DNA of 15,892 nucleotides from JBCCFX01 sp039029515. Lineage in GTDB: Bacteria; Planctomycetota; Phycisphaerae; Phycisphaerales; SM1A02. The notes under the pieces are model-generated. The model did no database searches. It was not told the DNA's origin and worked only from the letters and a program-made list of their open reading frames with translations. This document shows positions 7,644 through 15,529 of this stretch, in pieces (positions within the stretch are counted from its first letter, which is position 1; the number at the start of each line of letters is the position of its first letter). The stretch lies in assembly GCA_039029515.1 (NCBI GenBank), contig JBCCFX010000076.1, positions 1 through 15,892 of the forward strand, written 5' to 3'. Made by a program: the position numbers and the translations under genes.

Positions 7644-8473
7644 ACGCGGCCAAGCCGGCGATCCCGGGCGAAGATCATCGGACGCATCGGCTCGCCGACC
7701 GTCCGGAACACTCCGCCGAGAGTCCACTGTCCATTCATGCGATGACGGTTGCGTATCATCGCAAACCAGTACTCTGGGATGTGGATTACGATGCGCCGGC
7801 GCAACAGTTGATCGCAATTGTCGGCCCGAACGGTGCCGGCAAGAGCACGTTGATCAAAGCATGTCTCGGGCTCGTTCCTCGCGCATCCGGTCAGGTGGAG
7901 TTCTGGGGCGAACGCTGGCGCAAAGCGCGATCACGCATCGGGTATGTGCCACAGCGTGAATCCGTGGACTGGGACTTCCCTGTCACCGCGCTCGATGTGG
8001 TCTGCATGGGTCGATATCGACGAATCGGTTGGTGTCGACCGGTCTCACGTGCGCACCGACAGGCCGCGATGGAGTGTCTGGATCGAGTCGGCATGCAGCC
8101 GTACGCGAAACGGCAGATCAGTCAGTTGTCAGGCGGTCAGCAACAGCGCGTCTTTCTGGCCCGCGCGCTGGCGCAGGATGCCGATCTGTATTTCATGGAT
8201 GAGCCGTTTGCAGGCGTGGATGCCGCAACGGAACGCGCCATCGTCGATGTCCTGCAGGATCTCCGCTCGAACGGACGCACGGTCATCGTCGTCCATCACG
8301 ATCTACAGACGGTGACCGACTACTTCGATCATGTCATTCTGCTCAACATGCGCGTCGTCGCGTCCGGCCCGGTCGATGATGTCTTCACCAACGCCAACTT
8401 ACAGAAGACGTACGGTGGCCGGCTGACGCTGCTCTCGGAAGCGGCGGAGGCCATCGCACGAGGAGCTCGATAG
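7640..8473 (+). CDS. mntB: Metal ABC transporter ATP-binding protein
   Basis: A 277-residue ATPase that powers the MntCD permease. It has Walker A GPNGAGKST (residues 62-70), a Q-loop at YVPQ (Gln105) followed by the ESVDWDFP block typical of Mn/Zn ATPases (MntB/TroB), the signature LSGGQQQR (163-170), Walker B YFMDEP (184-189) and the switch His in VVHHD (219-220). The first 30 residues are a non-conserved polar extension, and a downstream start is possible, but the ATGA overlap with mntA and GAGAGG at 7626-7631 support ATG 7640. All catalytic motifs are intact. The stop is separated by 1 nt from the GTG start of mntC. Confidence 0.94.
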   Translation: MNAAKPAIPGEDHRTHRLADRPEHSAESPLSIHAMTVAYHRKPVLWDVDYDAPAQQLIAIVGPNGAGKSTLIKACLGLVPRASGQVEFWGERWRKARSRIGYVPQRESVDWDFPVTALDVVCMGRYRRIGWCRPVSRAHRQAAMECLDRVGMQPYAKRQISQLSGGQQQRVFLARALAQDADLYFMDEPFAGVDAATERAIVDVLQDLRSNGRTVIVVHHDLQTVTDYFDHVILLNMRVVASGPVDDVFTNANLQKTYGGRLTLLSEAAEAIARGAR

Positions 8474-8474
8474 C

Positions 8475-9893
8475 GTGGGGAACGCGCCGGCACATAAAGT
8501 GGCCGATGCGGCCATTAGCGAAAACCGCCCGACCTCCATCACGGATGTCGTGGACGAGTGGCCGACGTGGACCGAGACTCTTGAGACCATGCTCTTCCAG
8601 GCAGGCTACAACACCAATGTCGTCATCATCGGCACGACATTGCTGGGCCTTGCCGCGGGCATCATCGGCGTCTTTGCGTTGTTGCGCAAACGATCACTGA
8701 TGTCCGATGCCCTCAGTCATGCGACGTTGCCTGGCATCGGCCTTGCGTTTCTCATCGCGCCGCTCATCGGGCTTGATGGTCGGTCGCTTCCAGTGCTTCT
8801 GTTCGGCGCCACCGTGACCGGCGTGATCGGTGTGCTGTGCATTCAAGCCTTGCTGCGCGTGACGCGTTTGCGCGAGGATGCGGCCATCGGCATCATTCTC
8901 AGTGTGTTCTTCGGTGCCGGCGTGGTGACGTTGACGTACATTCAGGCCAACGCCCAAGGCAATGTGGCCGGACTCAATCGGTTCATTTACGGCCAGACCG
9001 CAGCGATGCGTGCGGGCGACGCCGTACTTATGGGTGGCATCGCGTTGACGGCAGTCTGCGCTTTGCTGCTCTTGTTGAAGGAATTTTCGCTCGTCTGTTT
9101 CAACGACACGTTTGCGCGCGTGGACGGTTGGCCAGTCCTGTTGATCGATTTGCTCATGATGGGGCTCGTCGTCGTGGTCACGGTCGCCGGCCTTCAGGCG
9201 GTCGGTCTGATTCTCGTGGTCGCCATGCTGATCATTCCCGCCGTATCCGCACGATTCTGGACAGAACGATTGTGGTTGCTCGTTGTGCTGGCCGGCGTGA
9301 TCGGTGCGTCGAGTGGATATCTCGGTTCCATCATGTCTGCCTTGTTTCCACGAAAGCCAGCCGGCGCGGTGATCGTCCTCACCGCCGGAGCCATGTTCAC
9401 GTTCAGCATGATCGCAGCGCCCGCCCGCGGCGTGATTGCCGTTGCCATTCGTCGTCTTCGGCTTCGGTTGCAGATCGCCGGCGAGCACATTCTCGAGGCG
9501 GGTTATGAGGCCGCGGCAGACGCAGATGGCACCTCAGTACTGTCGCGTGATGGAGCGATCGGCGTCGCAGGTCGGCGCGGCTGGCCAGCATGGTTCCTTC
9601 GCTTTGTGGTCTTCCTGCTTCATCGACAAGGCATGGTGAAGACGCATGACAACGGCGTGGCGCTGACGGCACTGGGCCGAGCGCGTGGTGCGCGCGTGCA
9701 TCGCAATCATCGTCTGTGGGAGCAATACCTCATCAGCTATGCGGATATCGCGCCAAGCCATGTGGACTGGTCCGTCGACCAGGTCGAGCACGTGCTATCC
9801 GATGAACTGATCGATGAGCTTGAAGTCGCGTTGGCGGAACAGGGCATTCTGATTCCAGGAGAGCCTGGCCTTGAAGGACCGATCGCATCGTGA
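8475..9893 (+). CDS. mntC: Metal ABC permease fused to a DtxR/MntR-like C-terminal domain
   Basis: A 472-residue inner-membrane permease of the ABC-3 (ZnuB/TroC) family. Transmembrane helices fill about residues 45-325, with the family block RKRSLMSDALSHATLPG (71-87). Ordinary permeases of this family end near residue 290-300; here about 145 more residues follow. Residues about 375-400 resemble the wing of a winged helix (LLHRQGMVKT, then ALTALGRARG), and 409-441 match the DtxR metal-binding/dimerisation segment: His412, Glu416 (HRLWEQYL), then Glu438 and His439 (VEHVLSD). The positions equivalent to DtxR His98 and Cys102 are Asp431 and Asp435. The helix-turn-helix part before the wing is weak. 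GTG 8475 has AGGAG at 8461-8465. The tail must be cytoplasmic if it folds as in DtxR, and may sense metal. It overlaps mntD by GTGA. Confidence 0.88.
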   Translation: MGNAPAHKVADAAISENRPTSITDVVDEWPTWTETLETMLFQAGYNTNVVIIGTTLLGLAAGIIGVFALLRKRSLMSDALSHATLPGIGLAFLIAPLIGLDGRSLPVLLFGATVTGVIGVLCIQALLRVTRLREDAAIGIILSVFFGAGVVTLTYIQANAQGNVAGLNRFIYGQTAAMRAGDAVLMGGIALTAVCALLLLLKEFSLVCFNDTFARVDGWPVLLIDLLMMGLVVVVTVAGLQAVGLILVVAMLIIPAVSARFWTERLWLLVVLAGVIGASSGYLGSIMSALFPRKPAGAVIVLTAGAMFTFSMIAAPARGVIAVAIRRLRLRLQIAGEHILEAGYEAAADADGTSVLSRDGAIGVAGRRGWPAWFLRFVVFLLHRQGMVKTHDNGVALTALGRARGARVHRNHRLWEQYLISYADIAPSHVDWSVDQVEHVLSDELIDELEVALAEQGILIPGEPGLEGPIAS

Positions 9894-11206
9894 CGTTCCA
9901 CATCGGCCTGGATCTGTTTCCGCTGCTCGCGGCGGTGCTCGCCGCCGTGACCTGTGCGCTGCTGGGGAACTTCCTGGTCCTGCGTCGACTCAGCCTGATG
10001 GGCGATGCGATCAGTCACAGTGTGCTCCCGGGATTGGTCATCGCGTTCCTTGTCACCGCTTCGCGGAGTCCGCTGATCATGCTCGCCGGGGCAGCGATTG
10101 CAGGCGTGATCACGGTTGTTCTGGTTGAACTCGTCAAGCGACTTGGCCGCGTCGAGCCAGGGGCGGCGATGGGTGTGGTCTTCAGCGTGCTGTTTGCGCT
10201 CGGCGTCCTGTTGATCGAACGCGCGGCAGTTCGTCACATCGATCTCGATGCGGACTGTGTCCTGCACGGTCAACTTGAGTTGCTGAGTTGGTACGGCGCA
10301 CCGGACACATTCGGTGAGTTATTTCGATGGTCAACGATTCAGGCGATACCGCGACAAGTCACGCTGCTGCTCATCATGTGTGCATTGACGATCGCGTTCA
10401 TCACTATCCTGTTCAAAGAGCTGCGCATCGCTGCGTTCGATCCTGATCTCGCGACGACGCAGGGCTACAACGCCACCGTGATGCATTACGTGCTCATGGT
10501 GTTTGTCGCCGCGGCAACCGTGGCGTCATTTGAAGCCGTCGGCTCAATTCTGGTCATCGCCATGCTCGTCTGTCCTGCCGCAACGGCTCGCCTGTTAACG
10601 GACAGGCTTCAGACACAGATCATCGTGAGTGCAGGTCTGGCGCTCGCCGCGGGCGTGCTCGGTTACGGCGCTGCAACGACTGTGCCGGGACTTTTCGATC
10701 GCAAGGCGGTCAACGCCGCGGGATCCATGACGCTCGTTGCCGGCCTTCTGCTTGTGATCGCCGTTGTGCTGTCGCCGAAGTATGGCCTCCTCGTCCGCTG
10801 GAGCCGACATCGAGCGCTCGGCCGTTCCATCGCGCTCGATGATCTCCTTGCCGCGCTGTATCGAGCACATGAGCGCGGTGAGGCGCAACTGGATGTCGGC
10901 ATGCTCGCAACGGTTGTGCCATCGTCGATTCTCAAACGAGCACTCGCCGCGGCACATCGAAGCGATCTGATCACGGTCAGCGATGGTCATGTCGCCCTGA
11001 CGCAGAGCGGCCATGATGCCGCTCGCGATGTTGTCCGTCGCCACCGGTTGTGGGAGCACTATCTCGTGGATCAGGCCGGTCTTGCGCCGGACCATGTCCA
11101 TGCGACGGCAGAGCGACTCGAACACGTACCGGTCAATCCTGATGAAGGACCGGACGTCGATCCGCACGGTCGGTCCATTCCGGGTGCATCAACGCCGTCA
11201 TCCTGA
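9890..11206 (+). CDS. mntD: Second metal ABC permease with a fuller DtxR/MntR-like C-terminal domain
   Basis: A 438-residue partner permease (ABC-3 family, TroD type), membrane part about residues 8-298 with RRLSLMGDAISHSVLPG (32-48). A C-terminal extension (about 312-432) reads as a more complete DtxR-like module than the one in MntC: a winged helix (LDDLLAALYRAHERG through VALTQSGHDAARD), then the metal/dimerisation segment with His385, Glu389 (HRLWEHYL), His404, Glu408, Glu411 and His412 (HATAERLEH), and the terminal DPHGRSIP seen in DtxR-family proteins. Met10/Asp8-type first-helix ligands of DtxR/MntR are not obvious. The GTG start overlaps the mntC stop by 4 nt; GAAGGA at 9873-9878 lies 11 nt upstream. 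It would form a heterodimer with MntC. It converges with yigZ with 16 nt between. Confidence 0.9.
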   Translation: MTFHIGLDLFPLLAAVLAAVTCALLGNFLVLRRLSLMGDAISHSVLPGLVIAFLVTASRSPLIMLAGAAIAGVITVVLVELVKRLGRVEPGAAMGVVFSVLFALGVLLIERAAVRHIDLDADCVLHGQLELLSWYGAPDTFGELFRWSTIQAIPRQVTLLLIMCALTIAFITILFKELRIAAFDPDLATTQGYNATVMHYVLMVFVAAATVASFEAVGSILVIAMLVCPAATARLLTDRLQTQIIVSAGLALAAGVLGYGAATTVPGLFDRKAVNAAGSMTLVAGLLLVIAVVLSPKYGLLVRWSRHRALGRSIALDDLLAALYRAHERGEAQLDVGMLATVVPSSILKRALAAAHRSDLITVSDGHVALTQSGHDAARDVVRRHRLWEHYLVDQAGLAPDHVHATAERLEHVPVNPDEGPDVDPHGRSIPGASTPSS

Positions 11207-11222
11207 GAACGGCAACGATTAC

Positions 11223-11828
11223 TTACGCCTGATCGACGCGAATCACCGCCTGACCTGCGGTGCGCTCGCATAGCTCGGCGACGAGCGCATCGACGTCTTC
11301 AGCTGGCACGCGCAATCGAACACACACATCCGTTTCGTACGTCGATGACTCTGGTGTTGCATTGAATTGCGTCAACACCGATTGCACCGCGCCAGACAGT
11401 CCGTATGCATGAACGATGTCAATCGTACTCAACGCGCGATGTTCGATAATGGTCGCGACGGCCAGCGCGGCGTCAGTGGCTGCTCCGTAAGCGCGAACAA
11501 GACCGCCCGTGCCGAGCTTGGTTCCACCGTAGTACCTTGTGACCACGATGACCGTCTGATACAGGTCATGGCCAGTGATGCGATTGAGGATCGGGCGCCC
11601 AGCAGAGCCGCTCGGTTCGCCATCGTCTGCCGCGCGAGTCTCGTCACCCTGAATGCGCCAGCCGAAGCAGTGGTGCGTCGCATCCGGAAACGTGCTGGCA
11701 ATGTGCGACACGAATGCCGTCGCATCGGACGCCGTCGGCGCCGGTGCGATATCAGCGATGAATCGTGACGCTTTGATTCGGTCGATCTCTGTCCGCACCG
11801 GCTCGGCAATGGTCTTGAATGCGGGCAT
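11223..11828 (-). CDS. yigZ: YigZ/IMPACT family protein
   Basis: A 201-residue cytoplasmic protein of the YigZ (UPF0029/IMPACT) family. The diagnostic block is present: HHCFGWRIQG, DDGEPSGSAGRPIL, then VVTRYYGGTKLGTGGLVRAY (about residues 53-115), followed by the smaller C-terminal domain of unknown function. The length equals the family norm of about 200. The biochemical role is not settled; eukaryotic IMPACT links to translation control, and the bacterial proteins have been proposed to bind nucleic acid or act on translation. The ATG at 11828 lacks a clear Shine-Dalgarno. It lies 18 nt after the stop of the serine hydrolase on the same strand, so the two probably share a transcript and yigZ may depend on readthrough translation. 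Confidence 0.92.
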   Translation of the reverse strand: MPAFKTIAEPVRTEIDRIKASRFIADIAPAPTASDATAFVSHIASTFPDATHHCFGWRIQGDETRAADDGEPSGSAGRPILNRITGHDLYQTVIVVTRYYGGTKLGTGGLVRAYGAATDAALAVATIIEHRALSTIDIVHAYGLSGAVQSVLTQFNATPESSTYETDVCVRLRVPAEDVDALVAELCERTAGQAVIRVDQA

Positions 11829-11846
11829 ATCGTCGCCAGTGAGGTC

Positions 11847-13001
11847 TCAAGGTGCTGAACTCCTCGCAGGCGGACCAAGCGGGGCTCGATCGTACACCAG
11901 CAACAGCAGATCCAGCGGAAGTCCCTGATTGTACGGCAGCTGATGAATGTCGCACGGATCCGTATTGCTTAGCAGGACGATGGCATGACCGTCATCCGGA
12001 CAGATCACGTTCAGCGCGGTGAACGGCGTGATATATCCCCGGCGTTCGATCAGGCGCGGGCGAAACTCATTGTCGGGCGGCAACGGACGCGGATAGATCC
12101 AACTGCCGAAACCGACGTAATGACCCGGCTTGTCATCAATCTGCTTCGGCGTGAACATCACATTGCTCAGTTCTTCTGAGAGCAACGTGTGGTTCATCAC
12201 CGCCATGTTCCAGCGTGCCATGTCTTCGACGGTCGAATACATGCCGGCGGCGGCATACCCGAGCTGCCCGAAGTGCAGGCGATGTTCAAAGGTATCGCCG
12301 ACCTGAACGTAGCCGGTCGCCATGCGTGGTACGACGGATTCGTACCGCCGCATACCGGTGTCATGCATCTCAAGCGGATCGAGAATCCGTTCCTGAAGGG
12401 CATCGGCGAAGTCCTGTCCGGTCAATGCTTCGATGATCGCACCAAGCACGAAGTAATCCGTGTTGCAGTAATTGAATTGTGCATCGGGCTCGAACAACAG
12501 GTCGGACATGCAGTACGCCTGAATGGCCGCCGGTATATCGCTGCAGAGTGCGAGCGCATCATCAAGCTCGTCGAACGTCGTCATCGGTTCCTGCAGGCCA
12601 GATCGATGCGTCAGGAGGTGGCGGATGCGAATCTTCGTGCCGGTGTCAGCGCGGTACCACGGGAGGTGGTCGTGAATCGAGTCGTCGACGTCGAGTCGGT
12701 CTTCTGCCACCAATTGCATGATCAGCATGGCGGTGAATTGTTTCGTGACGGAACAGATGTGAAATCGTGTGTCGGCGGTGTTCGGAACATCCCACGTTCG
12801 ATCCGCGGTGCCGACGCCGTTCGCGTAGACGGTCTTTCCGTTCTTGATGACCAGAACCGCGCCGTCGAATTCGCCACGTGCGTTGTAATCACGCACCACA
12901 TCGTCGATGCGTTCGGCGAGCGGAGCGGATTCCGTGGGCGTCGCCACGGTGGATGGCATCGACATCAGTGCGGCACTCAGAATCGGAATGAACATGACCA
13001 T
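11847..13001 (-). CDS. Secreted class C beta-lactamase-fold serine hydrolase
   Basis: A 384-residue protein of the beta-lactamase/DD-peptidase-like family (Pfam Beta-lactamase type; includes esterases and D-aminopeptidases). It has a signal peptide (about residues 1-20, hydrophobic then PSTVA). The nucleophile motif is CSVTK with Ser84 and Lys87; the second motif is YCN (Tyr178, Asn180); the surrounding HLLTHRSGL and GMYSTVEDMARW are typical. The third motif, usually HxG or KTG, appears as RRGYITPF, which is atypical. Exact substrate is unknown, and a true beta-lactamase is unlikely. The ATG at 13001 has AGGAGT 6 nt upstream; a longer TTG-started form to 13064 is less likely. It is divergent from the photolyase gene. 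Confidence 0.88.
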   Translation of the reverse strand: MVMFIPILSAALMSMPSTVATPTESAPLAERIDDVVRDYNARGEFDGAVLVIKNGKTVYANGVGTADRTWDVPNTADTRFHICSVTKQFTAMLIMQLVAEDRLDVDDSIHDHLPWYRADTGTKIRIRHLLTHRSGLQEPMTTFDELDDALALCSDIPAAIQAYCMSDLLFEPDAQFNYCNTDYFVLGAIIEALTGQDFADALQERILDPLEMHDTGMRRYESVVPRMATGYVQVGDTFEHRLHFGQLGYAAAGMYSTVEDMARWNMAVMNHTLLSEELSNVMFTPKQIDDKPGHYVGFGSWIYPRPLPPDNEFRPRLIERRGYITPFTALNVICPDDGHAIVLLSNTDPCDIHQLPYNQGLPLDLLLLVYDRAPLGPPARSSAP

Positions 13002-13007
13002 CGACAA

Positions 13008-13013
13008 ACTCCT
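13008..13013 (-). promoter_or_regulatory. Ribosome binding site that fixes the serine hydrolase start
   Basis: On the minus strand this reads AGGAGT, 6 nt before the ATG at 13001. It favours this start over the in-frame TTG at 13064 and places the signal peptide at the very N terminus. Confidence 0.8.
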
Positions 13014-13043
13014 GTGATGGAGGCATGGAAGCGGGGGACCAAT

Positions 13044-13120
13044 CGGCCAACGGCCGCGACCCAATCCCGAAGCGATGAATGCCTCGCAGGTGCGCCAGGT
13101 TTTCTGACATCCGGGTCAGA
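13044..13120. repeat. Two small inverted repeats in the divergent intergenic region
   Basis: The 192-nt gap between the serine hydrolase and photolyase starts holds CGGCC-AAC-GGCCG (13044-13056) and TCTGAC-atccgg-GTCAGA (13103-13120). The second has 6-bp perfect arms and could be an operator. I found no convincing -35/-10 pair on either strand in this gap, so the promoters cannot be placed. Confidence 0.35.
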
Positions 13121-13193
13121 TTCATCACCGAATACGCTTCAGGCCGGGGAAGAACGCCCGCCGCAAGTCAATCTTCCAGGTGTCCTGACGCCA

Positions 13194-14741
13194 ATGAACG
13201 ACGTCGAAAACCCGCAGGCGACCGGATTTGTGATTCTCGGGAACCAGTTGTTCCCGCCCAGCCATCTTGTGCCGTACGAGTCCTGCCGGTTCTTTATGGC
13301 CGAGGACCTCGGCCTCTGCCGGTACGTTCGTCACCACAAGCAGAAGATCGTTCTGTTTCTCGCGGCCATGCGGTCCTATCGAGATGAACTTGCCGCGCGA
13401 AATTGCGATGTTGATTACCACGAGTTGATGCCGACTGATGATGGGGCATATGAAGACCGTCTCGGTGCTTGGTGTGATGCGCACGGGTTTGACCATCTCA
13501 TCATGTGGGAGATCGAAGATCGGTTTTTCGAAGACCGCATCAAGACGTTCGCGAACGATCGAGGGCTGCAGCTGACGTTTCTATCCAGCCCGATGTTCGT
13601 GACGGATCGCGAGTCGTTTCGGGAGTGGATCCAAGAGCATCGACCGTTGATGGCCGACTTTTATCGTTGGCAGCGGCGTCGATTGAACATCCTCGTCGAT
13701 GAAGATGGTTCGCCGCACGGCGACCGGTGGAGCTTTGACGATGAAAATCGCAAAGCGCTGCCGAAGAAGGTCGACATCCCCGGGACGCCACCGGCGACGG
13801 CCACGAAGCAAGTCCACGACGTCATTGAGATCGTCAGCACGACGTTTGCGGATCATCCGGGAGACGTGTCAGCGGAGACGTGGTGGATGCCGACCACGCG
13901 ACGGCAGTCGCTGGCGTGGCTCCGCCGATTCCTCGATGAGCGATTCGATCAGTTTGGGCCATACGAAGATGCGTTGTCTGTGCGAGATCCGATTCTGTTT
14001 CATTCCGCATTGTCGCCGCTGATGAATCTCGGGCTCTTGACCCCCGAAGAGATCCTCGATCGAGCGCTGGCGCACGCCGATGAGCATGACATCCCACTGA
14101 ATTCACTCGAGGGGTTCGTTCGTCAGATCTGCGGTTGGCGCGAGTTCGTGCGTGGCATTGATCGAACATTCGGTGTGGAACAACAGACACGTAATTTCTT
14201 CAACCACGAGAGAAAACTCACTGGCGCCTGGTATGACGGCACAACTGGATTGCTGCCACTCGATGACGTCATCCACAAGCTCAATCGGTACGGCTGGGCG
14301 CACCATATCGAACGACTGATGATCGCCAGCAACCTTATGATGCTGTGCGAGATCGAGCCGCAGGAGGCGTATCGATGGTTCATGGAGATGTTCGTTGACA
14401 GCTCGGACTGGGTCATGGGGCCGAATGTCTTTGGTATGGGCATTTTCTCTGACGGCGGCATCTTCTCAACCAAGCCGTACATCTGCGGGAGCAACTACAT
14501 CCTGAAGATGAGCGACTACGCGAAACCAAAGCAACCAACGCTGTTTGACGGCGTGGCGTATTCCTGGACTGACGTGATGGACGGTCTGTATTGGCGGTTC
14601 GTCGATGCAAATCGATCGTTCTTCAAGACACAGGCTCGAATGGCACAGATGGTGGGGACGCTTGATCGGCTCAAGGAGGAACGGCGTGCGCATATCTTCG
14701 CCGCCGCCGAGGCCTTTCTTGCCACTGCAACGACATCCTGA
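13194..14741 (+). CDS. PhrB-clade cryptochrome/photolyase lacking the expected Fe-S cysteines
   Basis: A 515-residue flavoprotein of the prokaryotic cryptochrome/(6-4) photolyase clade (Agrobacterium PhrB, Rhodobacter CryB; also called FeS-BCP). The N-terminal alpha/beta antenna domain (about 10-135) is followed by the all-helical FAD domain with DRWSFDDENRKALP (177-190), EGFVRQICGWREFVRG (306-321), WAHHIERLMIASN (368-380) and FSTKPYICGSNYILKMSDY (424-442). PhrB proteins normally carry four cysteines for a [4Fe-4S] cluster; by eye these positions are Pro355, Ala443, Lys446 and Asp460 here. The predicted function is light-driven repair of (6-4) photoproducts or light signalling. The start at ATG 13194 fits the family length; the frame stays open far upstream (to 12189), but that part is antisense to the serine hydrolase. 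AGGTG (13178-13182) is a weak ribosome site. Confidence 0.9.
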   Translation: MNDVENPQATGFVILGNQLFPPSHLVPYESCRFFMAEDLGLCRYVRHHKQKIVLFLAAMRSYRDELAARNCDVDYHELMPTDDGAYEDRLGAWCDAHGFDHLIMWEIEDRFFEDRIKTFANDRGLQLTFLSSPMFVTDRESFREWIQEHRPLMADFYRWQRRRLNILVDEDGSPHGDRWSFDDENRKALPKKVDIPGTPPATATKQVHDVIEIVSTTFADHPGDVSAETWWMPTTRRQSLAWLRRFLDERFDQFGPYEDALSVRDPILFHSALSPLMNLGLLTPEEILDRALAHADEHDIPLNSLEGFVRQICGWREFVRGIDRTFGVEQQTRNFFNHERKLTGAWYDGTTGLLPLDDVIHKLNRYGWAHHIERLMIASNLMMLCEIEPQEAYRWFMEMFVDSSDWVMGPNVFGMGIFSDGGIFSTKPYICGSNYILKMSDYAKPKQPTLFDGVAYSWTDVMDGLYWRFVDANRSFFKTQARMAQMVGTLDRLKEERRAHIFAAAEAFLATATTS

Positions 14742-14779
14742 TCGGCGCGGCCTCGACACCGAATGCGTACGATGGTGGC

Positions 14780-15391
14780 ATGCTCACACCGCCCACGTCA
14801 TTTGAAGCCATCCTCGATGACATCTGGATGCGCCTGGAATGCGGCTCGACTGATCGCCGGCATGCGTTCCACCTGCCGACCATCGCGTCGGTGACGCCTG
14901 AGGGCATACCCGATGCGCGGATCGTGGTACTGCGCGGGGCTGATCGAGCATCACGGACGATTCGATGTCATACCGATCTGCGAGCGCCGAAGGTCGCGCA
15001 GCTCCGAGCCAATCCGCATGCCGCATGGACGTGGTACGACCCATCGGAGCGCGTGCAGGTGCGTGCCATGTCGACGGTGGATGTTCATCAGGGCGATGCA
15101 GACCCGATCGCATCGGATGCGTGGGCGAAAACCGCGTTATGGAGCCGGCGGTGTTATCTCGCGCCGAACGCGCCGACGGAACCCTGCGATACACGATCGA
15201 AGAACCTGCCTGTGGACGTTGAGTCACGCCCGCCGACGGAGCAGGAGACCATGCGCGGCGTTGATAACTTCACGGTCCTTCGAGCGACGGTGACCTCATT
15301 CGACTGGCTGCATCTTGCTCACGATGGGAATCACCGGGTGCGCTTCGTCTTGCGAGACGGTGGTTTCGACGCCACGTGGTTGCAGCCGTGA
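14780..15391 (+). CDS. Pyridoxamine 5'-phosphate oxidase-like FMN-binding protein
   Basis: A 203-residue split-barrel flavoprotein of the PNPOx-like family (Alr4036 type by overall pattern). Residues about 28-110 hold the FMN-binding region: ARIVVLRGAD, then HTDLRAPKVAQLRANP and AAWTWYDPSERVQVR. The C terminus FDWLHLAHDGNHRVRF through WLQP resembles the PNPOx C-terminal dimerisation motif. It may oxidise pyridoxine/pyridoxamine 5'-phosphate or reduce another FMN-dependent substrate; the exact reaction is not shown by the sequence. The key PdxH residues cannot be confirmed by eye, so I give no symbol. It follows the photolyase after 38 nt on the same strand and may be co-transcribed, pairing two flavoproteins. 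The ribosome site (GGTGG, close to the ATG) is poor. Confidence 0.82.
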   Translation: MLTPPTSFEAILDDIWMRLECGSTDRRHAFHLPTIASVTPEGIPDARIVVLRGADRASRTIRCHTDLRAPKVAQLRANPHAAWTWYDPSERVQVRAMSTVDVHQGDADPIASDAWAKTALWSRRCYLAPNAPTEPCDTRSKNLPVDVESRPPTEQETMRGVDNFTVLRATVTSFDWLHLAHDGNHRVRFVLRDGGFDATWLQP

Positions 15392-15410
15392 CGGACGTGT
15401 GAGGCCGGGC

Positions 15411-15436
15411 GATCCATCTGCGCCTCGCGATGGGTC
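15411..15436 (+). terminator. Strong hairpin 20 nt after the PNPOx-like gene
   Basis: Arms GATCCATC (15411-15418) and GATGGGTC (15429-15436) pair over 8 bp with one G-U, and the loop contains a further GCG/CGC stem. There is no U-tract, so it is not a canonical intrinsic terminator; it may still stabilise the 3' end or belong to the structured region that follows. Confidence 0.4.
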
Positions 15437-15450
15437 TGGCGGGGACGTGT

Positions 15451-15529
15451 GATAACCCGGAAGCGGGCCGGCAGGACCGATAAGGCCTGTTCGGGTCGTG
15501 CGCAAATAGTGCGCCGCTGGCGGGTTATC
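15451..15529. repeat. Nested inverted-repeat region, possible structured RNA
   Basis: Perfect 9-bp arms GATAACCCG (15451-15459) and CGGGTTATC (15521-15529) enclose a second perfect 5-bp pair, AGCGG (15462-15466) with CCGCT (15514-15518). Inside are further possible stems, GCAGG/CCTGT (15471-15475 with 15486-15490) and GCGCA/TGCGC (15500-15504 with 15510-15514), the latter sharing one base with the AGCGG/CCGCT stem. It is GC-rich, has no convincing ORF and matches no riboswitch class that I recognise. A 10-bp direct repeat GGACGTGTGA occurs at 15393-15402 and 15443-15452. The right arm also contains TTATCCACA (15525-15533), a perfect DnaA-box match that is probably fortuitous. Confidence 0.45.

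Noticed and set aside
8694..9488. 264-codon open frame antisense to mntC
   Set aside because: Composition is extremely rich in His, Gln, Asp and Arg, as expected for the complement of a membrane-protein gene; no ribosome site or domain.
9737..10273. 178-codon open frame antisense to the mntC/mntD junction
   Set aside because: Shadow of the permease genes with the same biased composition and no independent evidence.
12189..13193. In-frame upstream extension of the photolyase frame by 335 codons
   Set aside because: It is antisense to the serine hydrolase, which has clear family motifs, a signal peptide and a ribosome site. The extension has no recognisable domain, and the family length is met from ATG 13194.
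15451..15529. tRNA or known riboswitch in the structured intergenic region
   Set aside because: No cloverleaf with a proper anticodon and T arm could be drawn, and no conserved core of a riboswitch class I know is present.
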